Below, in pieces: positions 11,745 through 24,999 of a stretch of DNA of 64,000 bases (position 1 is the first letter of the stretch; every line of letters begins with the position of its first letter). The notes under the pieces were generated by a model that worked only from the letters and a program-made list of their open reading frames with translations, made no database searches and had not been told where the DNA came from. The translations under genes were made by a program, and so were the position numbers. Origin of the DNA: Polytrichum commune (lineage: Eukaryota > Streptophyta > Polytrichopsida > Polytrichales > Polytrichaceae); NCBI GenBank assembly GCA_950295325.1, contig OX485806.1, forward strand, positions 38,068,001-38,132,000, given 5' to 3'.

Positions 11745-13641
11745 ACACCTACTCCCGTCACCGTCCACCGGTCACCGTCCATCGGTCACCCATCTCGTCC
11801 GCCCCCTCCTTTCCGACCTCCACCCCGCCCGCCACCCCCTGGCCCGCGGGCAGCAGACCACGGGCAGCACCTCAACGCGGGCAGAAAACTCTAAATCTCC
11901 CCTACGACCTGCCCGCATCTGGCGGACCCCACCAACCCAGGCCTCCGTTGAGTCATCCATCCTTCCATCCATAACATTCATCCATTTCATCGACGGATCA
12001 CCATCTCCAACACCACAAGCAGCAGCCTCCTCCTCCGAGACTCAACAAAAGTTTACTTACAAAATCCACCCTTTCCACCTCCCTCGCTGGTTTGTCACTC
12101 CTGTTGTTGTTGTTGCTCTTCGCATCATCGGCTCCGCTACCACTGCTGCTGCTGCTGCTTCCCATTCCCAGTACTGCTTTTTGGCTAGCTACACTTGTTT
12201 TTTGTTGCTGTTGTTGCTGTTGTTGGTGCTGTCTGTGGGTCCAGCAGGTCTTGGTGGATCTTCAGGATTTCGAGGGGAAGAGTTTTCTGGGAGAATTTGG
12301 TGGTGAAGTAGTTGTTGTTGTTGTGGTGGTGGTGGAGTATTTGGTGCCCATTTGGTGGTGGTTGTGTTCAGAGTTTCTGAATTGGGAGAATAATTGGGGG
12401 TTGGGCTCCGGTGAAGCTGGCGGAAAAGGAAGTGTGGTGAGTGCAGAGTGAGGCTTGAGTTTTATCTTGAGAGTATATTTGATTTGTCTCATTGAGAACT
12501 CATCAGATTTTGGGGAAATGGTGGTGGTGTAGTTTTGGGGGCATGGGATTTTTGGTGAGTTTGTTTGTTTGTTGGTTCTGGTGACGATGGTTTAACAAAT
12601 GGTGGAGTGAAGTGAGGTGAGGTGAGGTGAGGTGAGGGAGAAGCCAGGGTGTTGTCAAGTTGTTTGATCTGTTTCAGTTCTGGATGTTGATGATTCAAGG
12701 TTTCTGAACGTTGTGATCATACATGATTCCCTTAATTTATTTTCTGTGAAGATGCTTTTGGGGTGGGTTTGATCTCTGCCATTGTAAGTTGTGTGTGGAG
12801 TCTGGACACCATTTCTGTTGTGTAGACCCCGAGGAGTGCTGTTGAGGGTGCCTTTGTTAGGTGCAAATTGTTGCTAGGAGGTACCTATACGTAAGAAAGG
12901 TCTGTTAATGATCCGACACTTGCGACCAAGGATCCCACCGTCGTCGTCGTCGTTACAGTCCGAGTCCTTACCCTCTGCAGCTAGCGCCGTTTGTTGCTGT
13001 TGTCGTCGCTGTTGTTGTCCCCTCTTTGTAGTAGTGCGCTTGGCACAGTCTTGATAATTTTTTTCTTTCGTAGGCTGCTGAGCTGAAGTAGGGAGTCCGG
13101 GAAGTCCACTCTAAGCTTGTGATATGGTTTGCTATATTCAAGGATCCGGTCTGTTTTGCACTTCAATGTTGCACTTATGCCACACTCTGTTTTGCCTTTG
13201 ACATCTGTGGTTGAGGGCAGCAGTGCTTCTTGGTGGTGTGCTGACGGTTTCATCGATCAAAATTCCCTCCTGTGTCGAGTGAGTAACAAGTCGGAGTACT
13301 ACAAGCTTTCTTGCTTCCTTCCTTGGTCGCTCGAGCTAGCTAATTAGTTGCAAGCAAGCAAACAAGGAAGAATTGATGCTCACCACCATCCACATCATCA
13401 TCATCGGTGGTTGTAGTCGTCCCTCTTCTTTTGTGATGCTGTTTAGCTCCGAATTCGGGCCTCTGTCTCAGATCTCCGAACCGCCACCTCCTCCATGTTC
13501 GTGATGGCCACGGCCCCCTGCATGCGGATAAAAGATTGCTGACCCACACACTCGTCCCACAAAGATCCAGCTCCACGCTCACAATTTCGGGTTAACAAGA
13601 GAGGCGGCAGAATCATCGAAGTCATCGACATCGACTTATAT
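11745..13641 (+). other. Presumed promoter and 5' leader of the NAC gene
   Basis: The base composition changes to C-rich, then to low-complexity GTT/GGT/CTG repeats, as often seen in long plant regulatory-gene leaders. A possible leader intron runs from a GTGAGT donor near 12554 to a TTTCTTTCGTAG acceptor at about 13072; this is inference from splice-like sequences only. Several upstream ATGs are present. The leucine- and cysteine-rich frame at 12092-12451 looks like a product of the repeats. Confidence 0.45.
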
Positions 13642-16600
13642 ATGGCGACGACGGGGTGTAACCCAAGTGTAACTTCGAAGGATCATCATCAGGGTGGGGG
13701 TGGGGAGCCATGGTTACCTCCTGGCTTCCGGTTTCACCCCACGGACGAGGAGCTTGTGACCTACTACCTCACCAAGAAGGTTGTTGACAGCAGCTTCCGA
13801 GTCCATGCCATTGCCGAAGTCGACCTCAATAAATGCGAGCCCTGGGACCTGCCTGGTAAGCCTCTTCTTCTCAACTTGAACTTGTTTCTCTCTTTCTTGG
13901 CAACTCGGGGAGTCTTGATGGCATAACTTCCTGCAAGCATAGGTAGGTAGGTAGGTAAATTACTCCATGTGATGAAGGAGAAGAAGAAGACGACTACGTC
14001 GACATTGGGTGATGGTGGTGATGATGATGATGTTGTCGTTTTCGGGACTCTTGCTCCCACCCAGATGATGGAATGACGAGGTGCTCTGGACTCAGATGTA
14101 TGACGATGATGATGATGATGACACTGATGATGAGAGCTGTGAGATACTACTACTACTCGTCATCGTCATCGTCGTCGAACCTGAGAGCCTTTTGCATGCC
14201 ATTCGGAAAGGGTAATGAGCCGAGTCCACAGTCTGATGACGAGAGAATGTGTTTTTCCTGAAACATAGTTTATATGCTCAATGATTGTAGTCCAATTTGA
14301 CAAACTGCTACTGCAAGAAAAATGAATGAATCCTTGTCATCAGCAGTTGGTTCGGGACTAGACATGCATGGTTGCAGAAACTTATAACCCATGTAGAGAT
14401 TGCTGTATCAAATGCATGCAAATTCGATCATACTCAACACATTCCGCATCCGACGACACAGTTCGCAAGGGATGAGCGACATGATGACAGACTCTCGAAA
14501 AGTTTTATTATGTAGGGATCTCGAAAGAGTGTTAAATTCACAAGTAATATGAAATAATTAGCTTCAGACATTCGTAATTTTCTCGCAGATTCCACTTATC
14601 CTGAACACATTCTCACATCTTCATATCTTCACATTATTTTTTGTGCACAAGGAGGAAGTTAGTTACTTACTGATGATGTGAGTTGATTTGTGGGGAATTT
14701 TGCAGACAAGGCGAAGATGGGGGAGAAGGAGTGGTATTTCTTCAGCTTGCGAGACCGGAAGTACCCAACTGGGATGCGAACCAACCGAGCCACCGATGCG
14801 GGCTACTGGAAGGCCACAGGCAAGGACAGGGATGTGGTGAGCAACCGGCCACAAGCTTTGCTGGTGGGCATGAAGAAGACACTTGTTTTCTACCGTGGCC
14901 GAGCCCCTAAGGGAGAGAAAACCAACTGGATCATGCACGAGTATCGCCTGGAGGGCGATAGCAGTCCTCGTGCAAACAGGGTACAATTTGCTTGCAAAAC
15001 CACTACCACTGCACCGATTTTTCGCAATTTTTTTTGCACAATTGCACCAACTAACTCGGCTCCAGTTTATTGCTATCTGTGCATCTTTCTGCTTAAATTG
15101 TGGATGGTGAACCCTGAACTGGTGGGTTATACTGCCGGTCATATCTATTTACAAGATTCTTTGCAAGAAAGGTCACTCGTTAATACCCCTTTTCTTTTCT
15201 TTTCTGCTGGAAATCTTGATAGCCACTCCTGATGAATTGGAGTCTCCGACAACTGTTGACACTGCAAATACAGTTTTTCTAGCACAAAGTTTCAAGAAAA
15301 CCTTCATTGCAACAAGTGTAGATGTCTGAGCGCCATTTTTGAGTCTTCGTGGTCACTTATTTGCTACCTATGCATCTTGGATGGCAACCTTGAACTGGGT
15401 TATGCTCCCTGTTATTTTTCCTTAGAGGATTCTATGCTAGAAAGTTCACTCAAATATCACCCTTCTCTTTTCTGCTGGAATTTTCGATAGCACTCCTGAT
15501 GAATTGGAGTCTCCGGCAATTGTTGATACTGCATGTCATACAGCTTTTCTCGCACAAAGTTTGAAGAAACCCCTTTATTGCAACAGGTGTAGATGTCTGA
15601 GCGCCATTTACGGGTCGGTGTGGTCATTTACATTGGCCTTCACAGCATCAGTACCACTCTTGTTATGGGCTTATTATGTAATTCCTGACGAAGGTTAACA
15701 GTAGGGTTTGATGTGGGAGGGCATTTGGGTTAAGTTGAGTATGTTAGTTAATGTTTTTCTTCTTCTTGGATGTGTGCAGGACGAGTGGGTGGTGTGTCGC
15801 ATATTTCAGAAAACTGCAGGGGGCAAGAAGAGTTTCTTATATTCGGACAACGCAGTGAGGATGCACCTGTTGCCACCGCTGTTGGACCATTCCCCCAACC
15901 CCACCATCACCGACGAAGGGAACTGCACCGACTGCGAGACCTGTGCAGGCACGGACCAGTCCTGCTTCAACTGCGGCACCGGACCGGAGCTTATCCACCA
16001 CGACAACTCGGTGATCAACAATATCAACAACATCAACAACAACAATCACAAGGAAAATAACTCAACCCTGGCTCCTCTCACATGGATCGTGAGGCCGAAG
16101 ATGGACAACCTGCCTAGCAACAACAACACCATGCTCACCACCACTGCAGGGATGGAGAACATGCTGCATCATCATCATCAACAACATCAAACTCCTCAGA
16201 ATTTGCAGCACAACCTGCATGAGACCAATGCCATGAAGAGCTACCCTTTGGCGTCATATGACTTGCAGCAGGATAAGAGTTTCAGCAATTTCCCAAGAAT
16301 GGCTGGGTTTAACCCACAGGCTTACATGCAGGCGACATGTACCACCATGCCTCAACAGCAACAGCAGGGACAGGGGGTGGCTACCATGCGTGCAAGCTTG
16401 CGGCCGAAGACTGAGCCATCGCTGTGTGATGATGATGGCGAGGACGAAGCACAAAGTCGACAGAGGGAGCTTTGTAGTGATTTTGCTTCATGGGCAGGAA
16501 ATGGAAATTGCGATGGCGGTGGGCTTTACCACACCGATACATTGACTGGCACCACCACCGAATCCTCATGTGTGTTGGATCAGAGTAGCAGTCAACTTAG

Positions 16601-16700
16601 CAACGAGGATCTGTTGCGCCTCAAGTACATTGGCCACCTCATCCCGGATGTGGCTGTGGCTCCCGTGGATGGATTGCAGGAGCTGCTTTGGGCCTATTGA
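13642..16700 (+). CDS. NAC-domain transcription factor, NAM/CUC type
   Basis: Three exons, 13642-13855, 14706-14980 and 15780-16700, join with GT-AG introns of about 850 and 800 bp and encode 469 aa. NAC subdomains are in order: A at residues 25-43 ([19 protein letters not shown]), B at 56-71 ([16 protein letters not shown]), C at 80-115 ([21 protein letters not shown]), D at 123-153 ([26 protein letters not shown]), E at 164-174 ([11 protein letters not shown]). The C-terminal part carries the three motifs known from NAM/CUC proteins in the same order: an L motif (LPPLLD, 194-199), a V-motif-like TDQSCFN (221-227), and a terminal W motif (LLWAY, 465-469). Gln-, Asn- and His-rich stretches between them fit an activation region. 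Known family members are nuclear DNA-binding regulators that set organ boundaries and meristems in seed plants; the role here is inferred. The first ATG of exon 1 is used. I give no symbol because orthology within NAM/CUC needs a tree. Confidence 0.93.
15952..15972 (+). promoter_or_regulatory. Degenerate miR164-like complementarity in the V motif
   Basis: In seed-plant CUC1/CUC2/NAM genes the V motif (EHVSCFS) is encoded by the miR164 target site. The equivalent segment here encodes DQSCFN and keeps the central CCTGCTTC core. By eye about 13 of 21 positions match full complementarity to canonical miR164, with mismatches at both ends, including positions opposite the miRNA 5' end. It is unlikely to be cleaved efficiently, but it marks the homologous position. 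Confidence 0.4.
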
Positions 16701-17700
16701 TTGATCGAGGCATCATCATCAACATCATCCAGAAATGCACAAAAATGTACATAAGAATGCACAAACTACAAAACTGCGGGAGGCGATGAAGGAGGAGGAG
16801 GAGGAGGATATGGTTAAGTCGTTCCATGTTGTCGTGTATGTTGTGAGTTTTTTGCTTCTCACTGCATGGTCATGGATGCTGCTGAATCATCATCATCATC
16901 ATCATCAGCATCCTTTGGAGACAGTGGCTGGAAATTAGCAACCCAAAAAAAATGACACAGACAGACACAGAGTGAGTTCGGGGACTCTCGTCCTGTAATT
17001 GTACAATAGATATACTTGGGGTTAGGGTTGGTTGAGTTTCACCAATCTGAGAATCTGAGGAATCTGGTGGTGGCCAAAAGAGGCAATATTACTATGAAGG
17101 CTGCAACGGGAACTCTTTACTAAAGTACATGGTGTACATATAGTATACTCTCTGGCATCCAGCTCCCCACCTGGAAGCACAGGGAGAGCTTTTTTGTAAT
17201 GGTGGAGGTAGAAGAGGAAGAACTACTACAACAACAACAACAACAACCAGAACTGCAAGGGTGTCCATATGTAATTCTTTTACTGGGATAGTAGAAGAAG
17301 GAGCTTAGCATCGGAGCACACTAGTGCCCCACTGCTAATCTGGGTACTAATTAAGTTTAGGTAAGCAGCTCGGGTCTGTGATTTCCATGCGATAGGCTAT
17401 TAAAGTTAGTTAGGCAGGTATGTGAGGCGCAGCTCTGATTCCTCGGAACTGATGCATTGTCTTTGTATTTTGGGCATTGCTTTGTAGTCAGTGAGGAATC
17501 GAACAACAACCACAACCAGATCAAATTGAATTCGTTAGCTTAGTCAGTCAGTCATGCGCGTCTGTACACTCTCTCTTCAGCTGTCGAGGATGACGGAGGT
17601 AAGGGTTAGGCATAAAGTATGGATATTATTATTATTACTGTAGCCACACCCCTGACCCTCCCTCTGCCTTTGTAGCAACTCTTAACTGTAAGTAAGTTAA
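16701..17700 (+). other. Presumed 3' UTR and downstream region of the NAC gene
   Basis: No competing reading frame. It contains CAT/TCATCA and GAG/ACAACA trinucleotide runs like those in the coding exon. A stretch from about 17460 to 17590 (ATTCGTTAGCT, CTGTACACTCTCT, AGCTGT blocks) is repeated at about 17925-18030. This suggests a local tandem duplication of the gene's 3' flank. The poly(A) site cannot be placed. Confidence 0.4.
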
Positions 17701-17834
17701 GTTAGGTGACCATCATCATGTGGGTGGAGGGATGGGTGTTTTGGAAATTCAATGTCACCACCTCTTTCCATGCTTCATTAATCTCCATCTCGTCTCGTCA
17801 CATCTTTTTGTTGTGATGATGATCCAGTTTGCCT

Positions 17835-18390
17835 TGAGATGCTCAAGTGCGTCTGGAATCTTGCAAGTAATCTATCAGAAAGAGTCCTCTACATAGTGGT
17901 CCCTCGGAACACAATGCAGCATCTTTTTTAATATTTTGACATTACTTTTTAGTCAACAATGAGATTGACACTTGATGGAATTCGTTAGCTATAGTTGTGT
18001 CTGTACACTCTCTAGTCTTCCAGCTGTGCATATATGGTTCTCAGAATCTCAGAAAACTGCAAGTTATCACAAAAGAAAATGCAAAATAAAATAAAATACT
18101 GATATGATATTCGCAGGAAATTTGACAAAAAGCAACAGCACCATGCTCCAGACTTAATTACTGCAGGTATCAAACTCTTTTGTCAACCGAGTGTCTTTGA
18201 TATACAGTGTATTTGTGTTTGAAGGTTTGGTCAGTTTGACCTGTAACTTTGTGACATGTTGCGATCCGCTCACCTCGATATTCTCAAGTGCATCTAGAAA
18301 TTGCAAAGTATCGTCGAAAAGTGTTTGGATGCATAATTGTAGGAAAATTGACGTAAAGCAACAGCACCATGCTCCGGCAGGCTTGAACTT
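17835..18390. repeat. Diverged local duplications downstream of the NAC gene
   Basis: CTCAAGTGC(G/A)TCT blocks near 17839 and 18282, and AAAGCAACAGCACCATGCTCC blocks near 18130 and 18356, recur in the same order and orientation. No gene is seen. Confidence 0.5.
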
Positions 18391-18419
18391 AAGGTAGACG
18401 TGTGTTAATCCAACATAGC

Positions 18420-18720
18420 AATAATCTGGGCACCTATATTTGAGTTGTATATGATTAGGCATGGATCTAAAAATGAACATCAAATAGGCATCATACATAT
18501 GTTGAAATGAGATTGGATTACACACTCAAAATGTGCTAACCATTCTAGATTTAATGTTCAACATGATTGCGGGGACCTAAGCTTGTATGACCACTTAATG
18601 AACACAAAATATTCATACAAGGAGCTCAAAAAATTATGAGGCAAATAATGAGACAAGTTGGATTTGCTAATCATCTCACACTAATAATGTGTTTCATATC
18701 CGAAGAGAATTGAGTGCAGA
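18420..18720 (+). repeat. Dispersed repeat family E, copy 3
   Basis: CACCTATATTTGAGTTG, CCATTCTAGATTTAATG, TATGACCACTTAATGA and TTTCATATCC landmarks lie in the same order as at 11110-11705, with more divergence. Confidence 0.6.
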
Positions 18721-18949
18721 GCGAAAAGTATCCAAATAACACTCCTCTGGCAAGTATCTGAGACGTGTGTCATTCAGACACTTTTTTTCTGGTAATTTAA
18801 ATTGTTGGGCCTGAAGGTTTGGTCAATTTTGTTCAAATTCACAGTGTTTGACTGTTTATTAAACAGTGTAATTATCATAACTTACGTCTTATTCCGTTTC
18901 GGTAATGGAGCTTGCAATTTATTGGCTGCCTGCATCAGTGAACGGAAAG

Positions 18950-19150
18950 AATTATCTGCTAGTTGCCGATGAACCAGTTGAGTTTGAGAAATGACCGGTT
19001 GAAATTCAAGACTGCAGGAAAATCACCGACCATTTTAGAGGAATCTATGGACTATTCCTCAATCTAATAAACAAAAATCGAAAGATCACAACACGTAACC
19101 GGTTGAACTTGAAGACACTAGGATTCTCACCGATTATGCCTAAAAATCTC
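18950..19150 (+). repeat. Dispersed repeat family G, copy 2
   Basis: Shares GTTGAGTTTGAGAAAT, TTTAGAGGAATCTATGG, AGATCACAACA and ACCGGTTGAACTTG blocks with 650-875 (inverted) and 19490-19715 (direct). Confidence 0.7.
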
Positions 19151-19489
19151 CTCGGACACTAGCCTATGTGTGATTTGAAGTGTGTACGAATGCACCAACC
19201 GCGATCGGTGGCTAAATCGGGCTACAATTTAAGGTGGCCACGTGATATGGAATCGGTATAAAAACAAAATTTGTTGTGTGTGTGTAAGTTAGCACATGAA
19301 ATCATGATGGCTCATGTGGTTCGCAACGTCCCTGCAGTTGTCCTTATCCAACTAACCTTGTTCCCTTCCAAGGAGCTTGGCACCCGTCAGAAAAGGAAAC
19401 AAAATACCAAGCACCCTCACCCTTTAAACCATACAAGTTCATCCGGACTTCATGCATGATATGTTCATGAACCATGAAAAATGTCAATC

Positions 19490-19715
19490 GGGGAGAACCG
19501 ACTGCTACTTACAGATGAAACAGTTGAGTTTGAGAAATAATCGGTTGAAGTTCAAGACTTCAGGAAACTTACTCGTCATTTTAGAGGAATCTGTGGAATA
19601 TACCTCAAATTAATGAAGGAGAACCGAAAGATCGCAACATGCAAGCAGTTGGATTTTGAAACACTCGGATTTTGACTGGTTGTGCTCAAAAATCTCTCCG
19701 GACACTGATCATGAA
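19490..19715 (+). repeat. Dispersed repeat family G, copy 3
   Basis: Direct repeat of 18950-19150 about 540 bp downstream. The same blocks occur in the same order, ending TCCGGACACTG. Confidence 0.7.
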
Positions 19716-20329
19716 CACTGGCTTCATGAGCTTTTTTCACCTGGTGTCAATTGAGGGTCGTTTTACACACGAGACCAAGGGCAATGAAAAAATAAAATGA
19801 TTTAGCATTTCTTGCGGTCATGGTTGGTGGTCCGAAGATCATGGTCAAGAGAAATCCACATCACTTTTTGAAAGCCTTATTCACGGGACATAGTATGAAG
19901 TGGAGTTAGACTGGACCATAGTGGTTTGGATGAAAATCAAAATAATGCAAGATAAAAAATTTTAACTAAATATCAAGATATGCCAAAATAGACATTACTG
20001 GGAATTTTTTTTTTGACATGGTCACGTTATTTTTAGCTAAGAAAAATTATTTGGGTTCTCTCACTGCAAACCTTGGTTGACCACCAAACATTATCATGTA
20101 GGATTCCATGTCACTTTCTCATCCATTTATATGTTCACTTCTACTTTTGGCGGTCTTGTGTAAAACGAAGTGGGACTGCCACTCATTTCTCAACCAATGA
20201 GAGATTTTAGAAAGCGACGGTCATGGTCATTGTTCATTGATCACTAGTATAAACATGCCCTTCGTTGCAATCAAAGTAGCATTGACTAAGGTATAAGGTA
20301 GATGGTCTTAAATGAAAACTTCTTCCAAC

Positions 20330-20720
20330 TAGCCCACTTCTTCTAGGATATGAAAGACATGATTAGTACAAGATGATTAGCATATTCAAATCGATGCCAT
20401 AGCCACTTCCCTCATAATTTTTGGAGCTCATATGAATATCTTATACTAATGTGAGGATTCTTATGCATGTTCAATGGTCATATGCCTCCCCCCCCCCCCC
20501 ACAAAACCTCCCTCAATTATGTTGACTATTAAGCCTAGGATGGCTATCATACTTTGAGCACATGGCTTTTTGGCATCCATTCTTGGAGCCACACATACCA
20601 CTCAAAAGCAGGGCTCCTCATTTTTATTTTTATTTTTGAACAAGGGTTGTTTACCTTAAGTGTGGGCCTTATGTGATCACTCCTCTTTAAATGACACCTA
20701 GAGTTGAAACCGTCACCAAA
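20330..20720 (-). repeat. Dispersed repeat family E, copy 4, interrupted by poly-C
   Basis: Reverse complement of family E: TTCTAGGATATGAAA starts the copy and ACATACCACTCAA lies near its end. A 13-nt C run at 20488-20500 sits inside it. Confidence 0.6.
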
Positions 20721-22739
20721 TAGCCATGTAGTACGATGAGATTGGACTAGGTAATCACAATACATAAACACCATTCTAGGCTCAGTAGCTTGTAACACAA
20801 TTTAAAGGGCAAGTTTTGTGATCACTTAAAAAGAAACAAGGGACTGCACTTTCAACTCTTGTAATTTTTACATCTCAGCTCCAAATCTAAAACTTGAACT
20901 GACAATTTGCGTGATTTGCAATTACTAATTGGATGAGATAATTTCCAAGCTATTCAATGGCAAAAATGTATGTTGACTTAGAAGTGCTGACAATAGGGTC
21001 ACTTGTCTTAACAACTTCATCGTAATTTTACAATTCAATGACCCTCGTAAGCCTTTACTTTCCTTTCCTTTTACTTGTTGTCCTCTAGAGTCACAGCCAC
21101 AGTGAATAAGAACAGATTGAAAATTTTGAGCAATGGAGAAGATGCAATCATATCAAGTGTTCCAGTTTGCTAACCAAATGTCATAAAGCAAAGATTTTTT
21201 TAATTAAAAAAAACACTTTAAGAAGTTACTCATATTGATAAATAATGTGCTCACAACCGACAAACATGACATTTTTGAGGCATGTTGACAATGTGTTGTA
21301 ACCCTACACCAATGTAATGTAATGAAATTTATTTTAAAGTCCTGGAATCCAAATGGCCTCAGGGACTTGAAGTACATCAAGATGGTGTTAAAAACTTGGC
21401 TGATTCCCTATAATGATGGGGTGTGGTGGCCTTTGTGAAAGAGAGGTTAATATCAACTGGTTGGTCCGAATAAAAGGACTTGTGATTGCCTAGTACTATC
21501 ACTAGTAATATTATAGAGGGGACACTCCAATACAAAGTGTGCCTCACTTTTAGCTATATTTTGAGAGCAAAAGTGAGATAATGATAGTGTACATGCCACT
21601 AGAGCTAACCGTAAAGCAAGGGGTGGGTGAAAATCCCCTAACGTCAAGGTGTCCATATTGGACCATGTCCATTTAACTGCTCACTAGGGTCATGTAATGT
21701 TGACATGGATGAGATTTATATTTTTTAAATCGAACAGAGTTAAGGTTTATGTGGTGGTGGCTAGTTATTGAACACCCTCGTAAGAGTTTTGACAACTGTT
21801 GTAGCCCAACATTAGCATTTAGATGAGTGGTTATAGGTTAACGTATAGATCAACTATGTGTTACCCTAAACTTTATTGCTTCAAAATTGTAGCAATTTTC
21901 ATATTCATGAAATATAATTGCATTCTCCTTAGAATTTGTTTCTCTTTGCAAGAAAAAAAATAATCCACTCCTATAACTGCTCTTAAACAAATGCACATTC
22001 TCTAATTTATGAGTTATAGATGCCTCAACCTTAATGGTCCCTTGGTTTCAGTATAACTATAGAGTTTTGGAGGGCTTCTTTGAATTTAGGCGCCAACATG
22101 TTTCATCTTTATATCATAATGAATCTTCTCAATTTCTTTGCCACCTATGTGCACATGCATCTCTTCACACCTCTCATCACTTGTTTAGTGTCCAAATACA
22201 ATCAAATTCAAGAAACAAAATTTAAAAGAATTCAAAGTTATGTTATCTCATAATAGAGCTAACAACTTCCCTCACTAAGTTTTATTTTGAAGTCACTGAC
22301 GTCAAAAATGACAAATATGAAAGATCCCTCCTAAGAACTTGTGTTGGTCCCTATTTTTATTTTTATTTGGAGACAATTGAAATGAGTTTATTCCAATGCT
22401 AGACTCAAACAACACCACGTGAGGAGCCTACAGAGAGTTGGGCAGGCCCTCTTGAATGCATTTGGTGGAACCACATAACCCCTAAGTGAGTGAACAATCT
22501 AAGCATGTATAACTAAGCCTATATAAAGCACTCTAATGTTCCAATGCATGGTCTTAGTGCTATCAATATGGTAGAAGAGTTCCTTTCTTCCCACACCTTA
22601 TCAAACTTGCCTAATAGATCATCATACATGGTAGCCTTCTCAACATCCTTGTGAGCACTATCCCAATCGATTCTAGCATATTCAAGAATACTTTGTCAAA
22701 TGGTTTGTTGCATTTTCTTATCCTCCCATCTACTAATGT
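20721..22739. other. Gene-free spacer
   Basis: No gene recognised. On the minus strand at 21453-21656 a short frame contains AHFVLECPLYN, which resembles the C-terminal zinc-binding tail of LINE polyproteins. It is too short and isolated to call more than a possible LINE relic. Confidence 0.4.
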
Positions 22740-24140
22740 TGAAGGTTTAGTCATTTCTCTCCGCCCAAATAATCCAAAAAGTGATGCATCGTAGCAAGAG
22801 CCAAATTCTCAAAACTTCGCTCGATGCCAAAGGAATTTTCATACCCAAAAATCTCATGTTGCCAATCAAGTGGTTTCCATGGCCCTTTTTGCCCCAGTCT
22901 TACATTTAAAGTATTGATAATCCATGTGGAGAAACCATGTGCTTTGCGAGCAATCGTGCAATTCCAAAATCTATGGGCAATGGTTTTTGGGATATTTGCT
23001 TGACACATGAGGTATTTATCATCAATATCAAAAATGAATCTAGCTCTCTATGAATTAATTGGCACAACCCGGTGCTAGATTGACCAAATGAATGTTCCTT
23101 CCTTCCTGCTATGTTATTTGTCCCACACATTGCCCCAATTCAATTCAAGCCTTTGTGGAATGAGCCCATGTCAGTTGGTAATAATTAACCTTGGTTGGGG
23201 GTTCAATGCTTGGAGCAAGTTCCTCCCGATAGCATATGTGTAACTAGGAAAATCTTCACTTGATTTCCAACATAGTTGTGAAGGATCCATATTGAGTTTG
23301 TCTCTTTTCCCCAACACTACGTTTTTGCTTCCCTCTAGTTATGGTGCAAATTTTGACCAACCTAAACTGCCATGCTTTGATGGTGATGTCAAAATCCATA
23401 GGTGAAACAATATTTACAATCCGTGTGTTAGCTGGGACATGAAAACATTTAAGTGGGTAGAGGGAAAAAGGCCCATGAGCATTCACCAAGTATTGGGCAA
23501 AATGATCAGCTACTTTGGAAAATGATGACCGGATGGGCGTCGGGGTCTTAGCTTCAAAGCACCCAACCTACTGACCAATGGGTGCATGCACCAAATTTTG
23601 CTGGACAAATCTCGCCCATTGGTCAGGCAAAGAACTAACAATGGTCTCAATAGCTCATTCTCCCCTTTCGTCGAATTTGAATTTCTAAGCAGTAACATTA
23701 ACTGCTAAGGGTTGGTTATTCTCAAGATCCAAAGGTTTTGGATGTTCTTAGGTCCATTCTTGTTGAGTTGCGTTGCTATGTTCCAAGGAAACAATCCCCT
23801 TGAATTTTTGGGTTCCACCAAAGAAGTGTGTTTAGTACTTGATAGCGATCTTGTGATGGTAGGATCGTAATGCTTGTTAGGATAGATCTTTAGGCTTTCC
23901 TAATCCACTTCCACACACTGGATCCATGTGCTGAAATGTGATGGTTAAGAAACATCCATTCCAATTCAAGGCTCCATTTGTTTTTTCAATTAGGGCGTGC
24001 CCCTCCAACCTATATTGAATGAGTATGTGAAGATTAGTTTTGCCTCCCTCAAATGCCTTAACAATCCATTTGACTAACAAGCTCTTTGTGGCAACTTCAA
24101 GGTCAATGACATTGAGTCCTCTGTGCTTAACAAAAAACAA
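22740..24140 (-). pseudogene. Decayed LINE (non-LTR retrotransposon), 3' part of ORF2
   Basis: Minus-strand fragments in two or more frames retain LINE ORF2 order. Upstream (23877-24140) is GLNVIDLEVATKSLLVKW, matching the conserved GGL-x-x-x-DL-x-x-x-N-x-ALL-x-KW block that follows the reverse transcriptase domain in plant LINEs. Downstream (22751-23130) is IAHRFWNCTIARKA, the reverse-transcriptase zinc-binding (zf-RVT) motif that usually reads ETxEHLFWxCPxAR. Frameshifts and stops separate the pieces. The catalytic RT domain and endonuclease are not seen. It is inactive and old. Confidence 0.7.
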
Positions 24141-24994
24141 ATTAGTGTGGGGTCGTATAAACTATTATAAAAATATCATAAGATGTTGTTATATTTACAT
24201 AGTGTAAGCATATCAATATCATATAAAATGTGATTGATTTTATTTTAACAAAAAATTCAAATTGTACTTTAACTTATATGTTTTATCTCTATGTTTAATT
24301 ATAATGTGTCATCAAGAGAAGTACAATTCGAATATGATTTTTAAATAATTTAAAAAATCATATCATGAACAAAGATGAGTAAGATATTTTAAGAAATAAA
24401 ATAAAATAAATGATGTCAAAGAATGAGATGATGAATGCAATCTTATATATACACAAACTGCCAAAATAATTGAAACAAGTTGATCTAAAAAAACTAAGAA
24501 AAATCAAAAGAAGATAAGCAAAGCGATTTGAAAGAAGTAAATTTCTCTCTAAGAGATTATAAATAGAAGAAGAAAAAATACAGGGGAAAGAAATATCTCA
24601 TGAGAAAGGGAAAACCTTGAAGAAGTGGAACAAAGCATGGGCATGGAGACCACACAAAGAAAGAGAAGCAAGGCAAAACTCTATAAGTAGTTGATGTGGC
24701 ATATAAAGGGGCAAAGATGAGAAGAGTCCCACATAGCTGCAAGTTGGCAAAATTGTAAAGTCAACAACCTAGTGTCATGTTAGGTTTTTTTAGAATTTGC
24801 CAATATGCATGTATTTTTTAATCCCACACAAGACATGGGACCATCTTATTGCTTATTGCTTAAATTTCTTGTAATAAAATTGGCCTTATCATTGATAAGA
24901 CAAAGCAAATGAAGAACACTTTAGCTATGAAAATACTTGAGTGCTACGAATCCCCATCCCTGCATCTCAAACCAAAACACGTAGGTGGTAGTGG
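24141..24994. other. Gene-free AT-rich spacer
   Basis: Strongly AT-rich. No reading frame, repeat or regulatory pattern that I can support. Confidence 0.5.
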
Positions 24995-24999
24995 TACTA

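Noticed and set aside
12092-12451. 119-aa Leu- and Cys-rich frame resembling a signal or membrane peptide
   Set aside because: It follows CTG/TTG/TGT and GTTGTT runs in the NAC leader; composition is explained by the trinucleotide repeats.
13340-16827. Many antisense frames over the NAC gene
   Set aside because: Shadows of GC-rich coding and trinucleotide repeats; no motifs.
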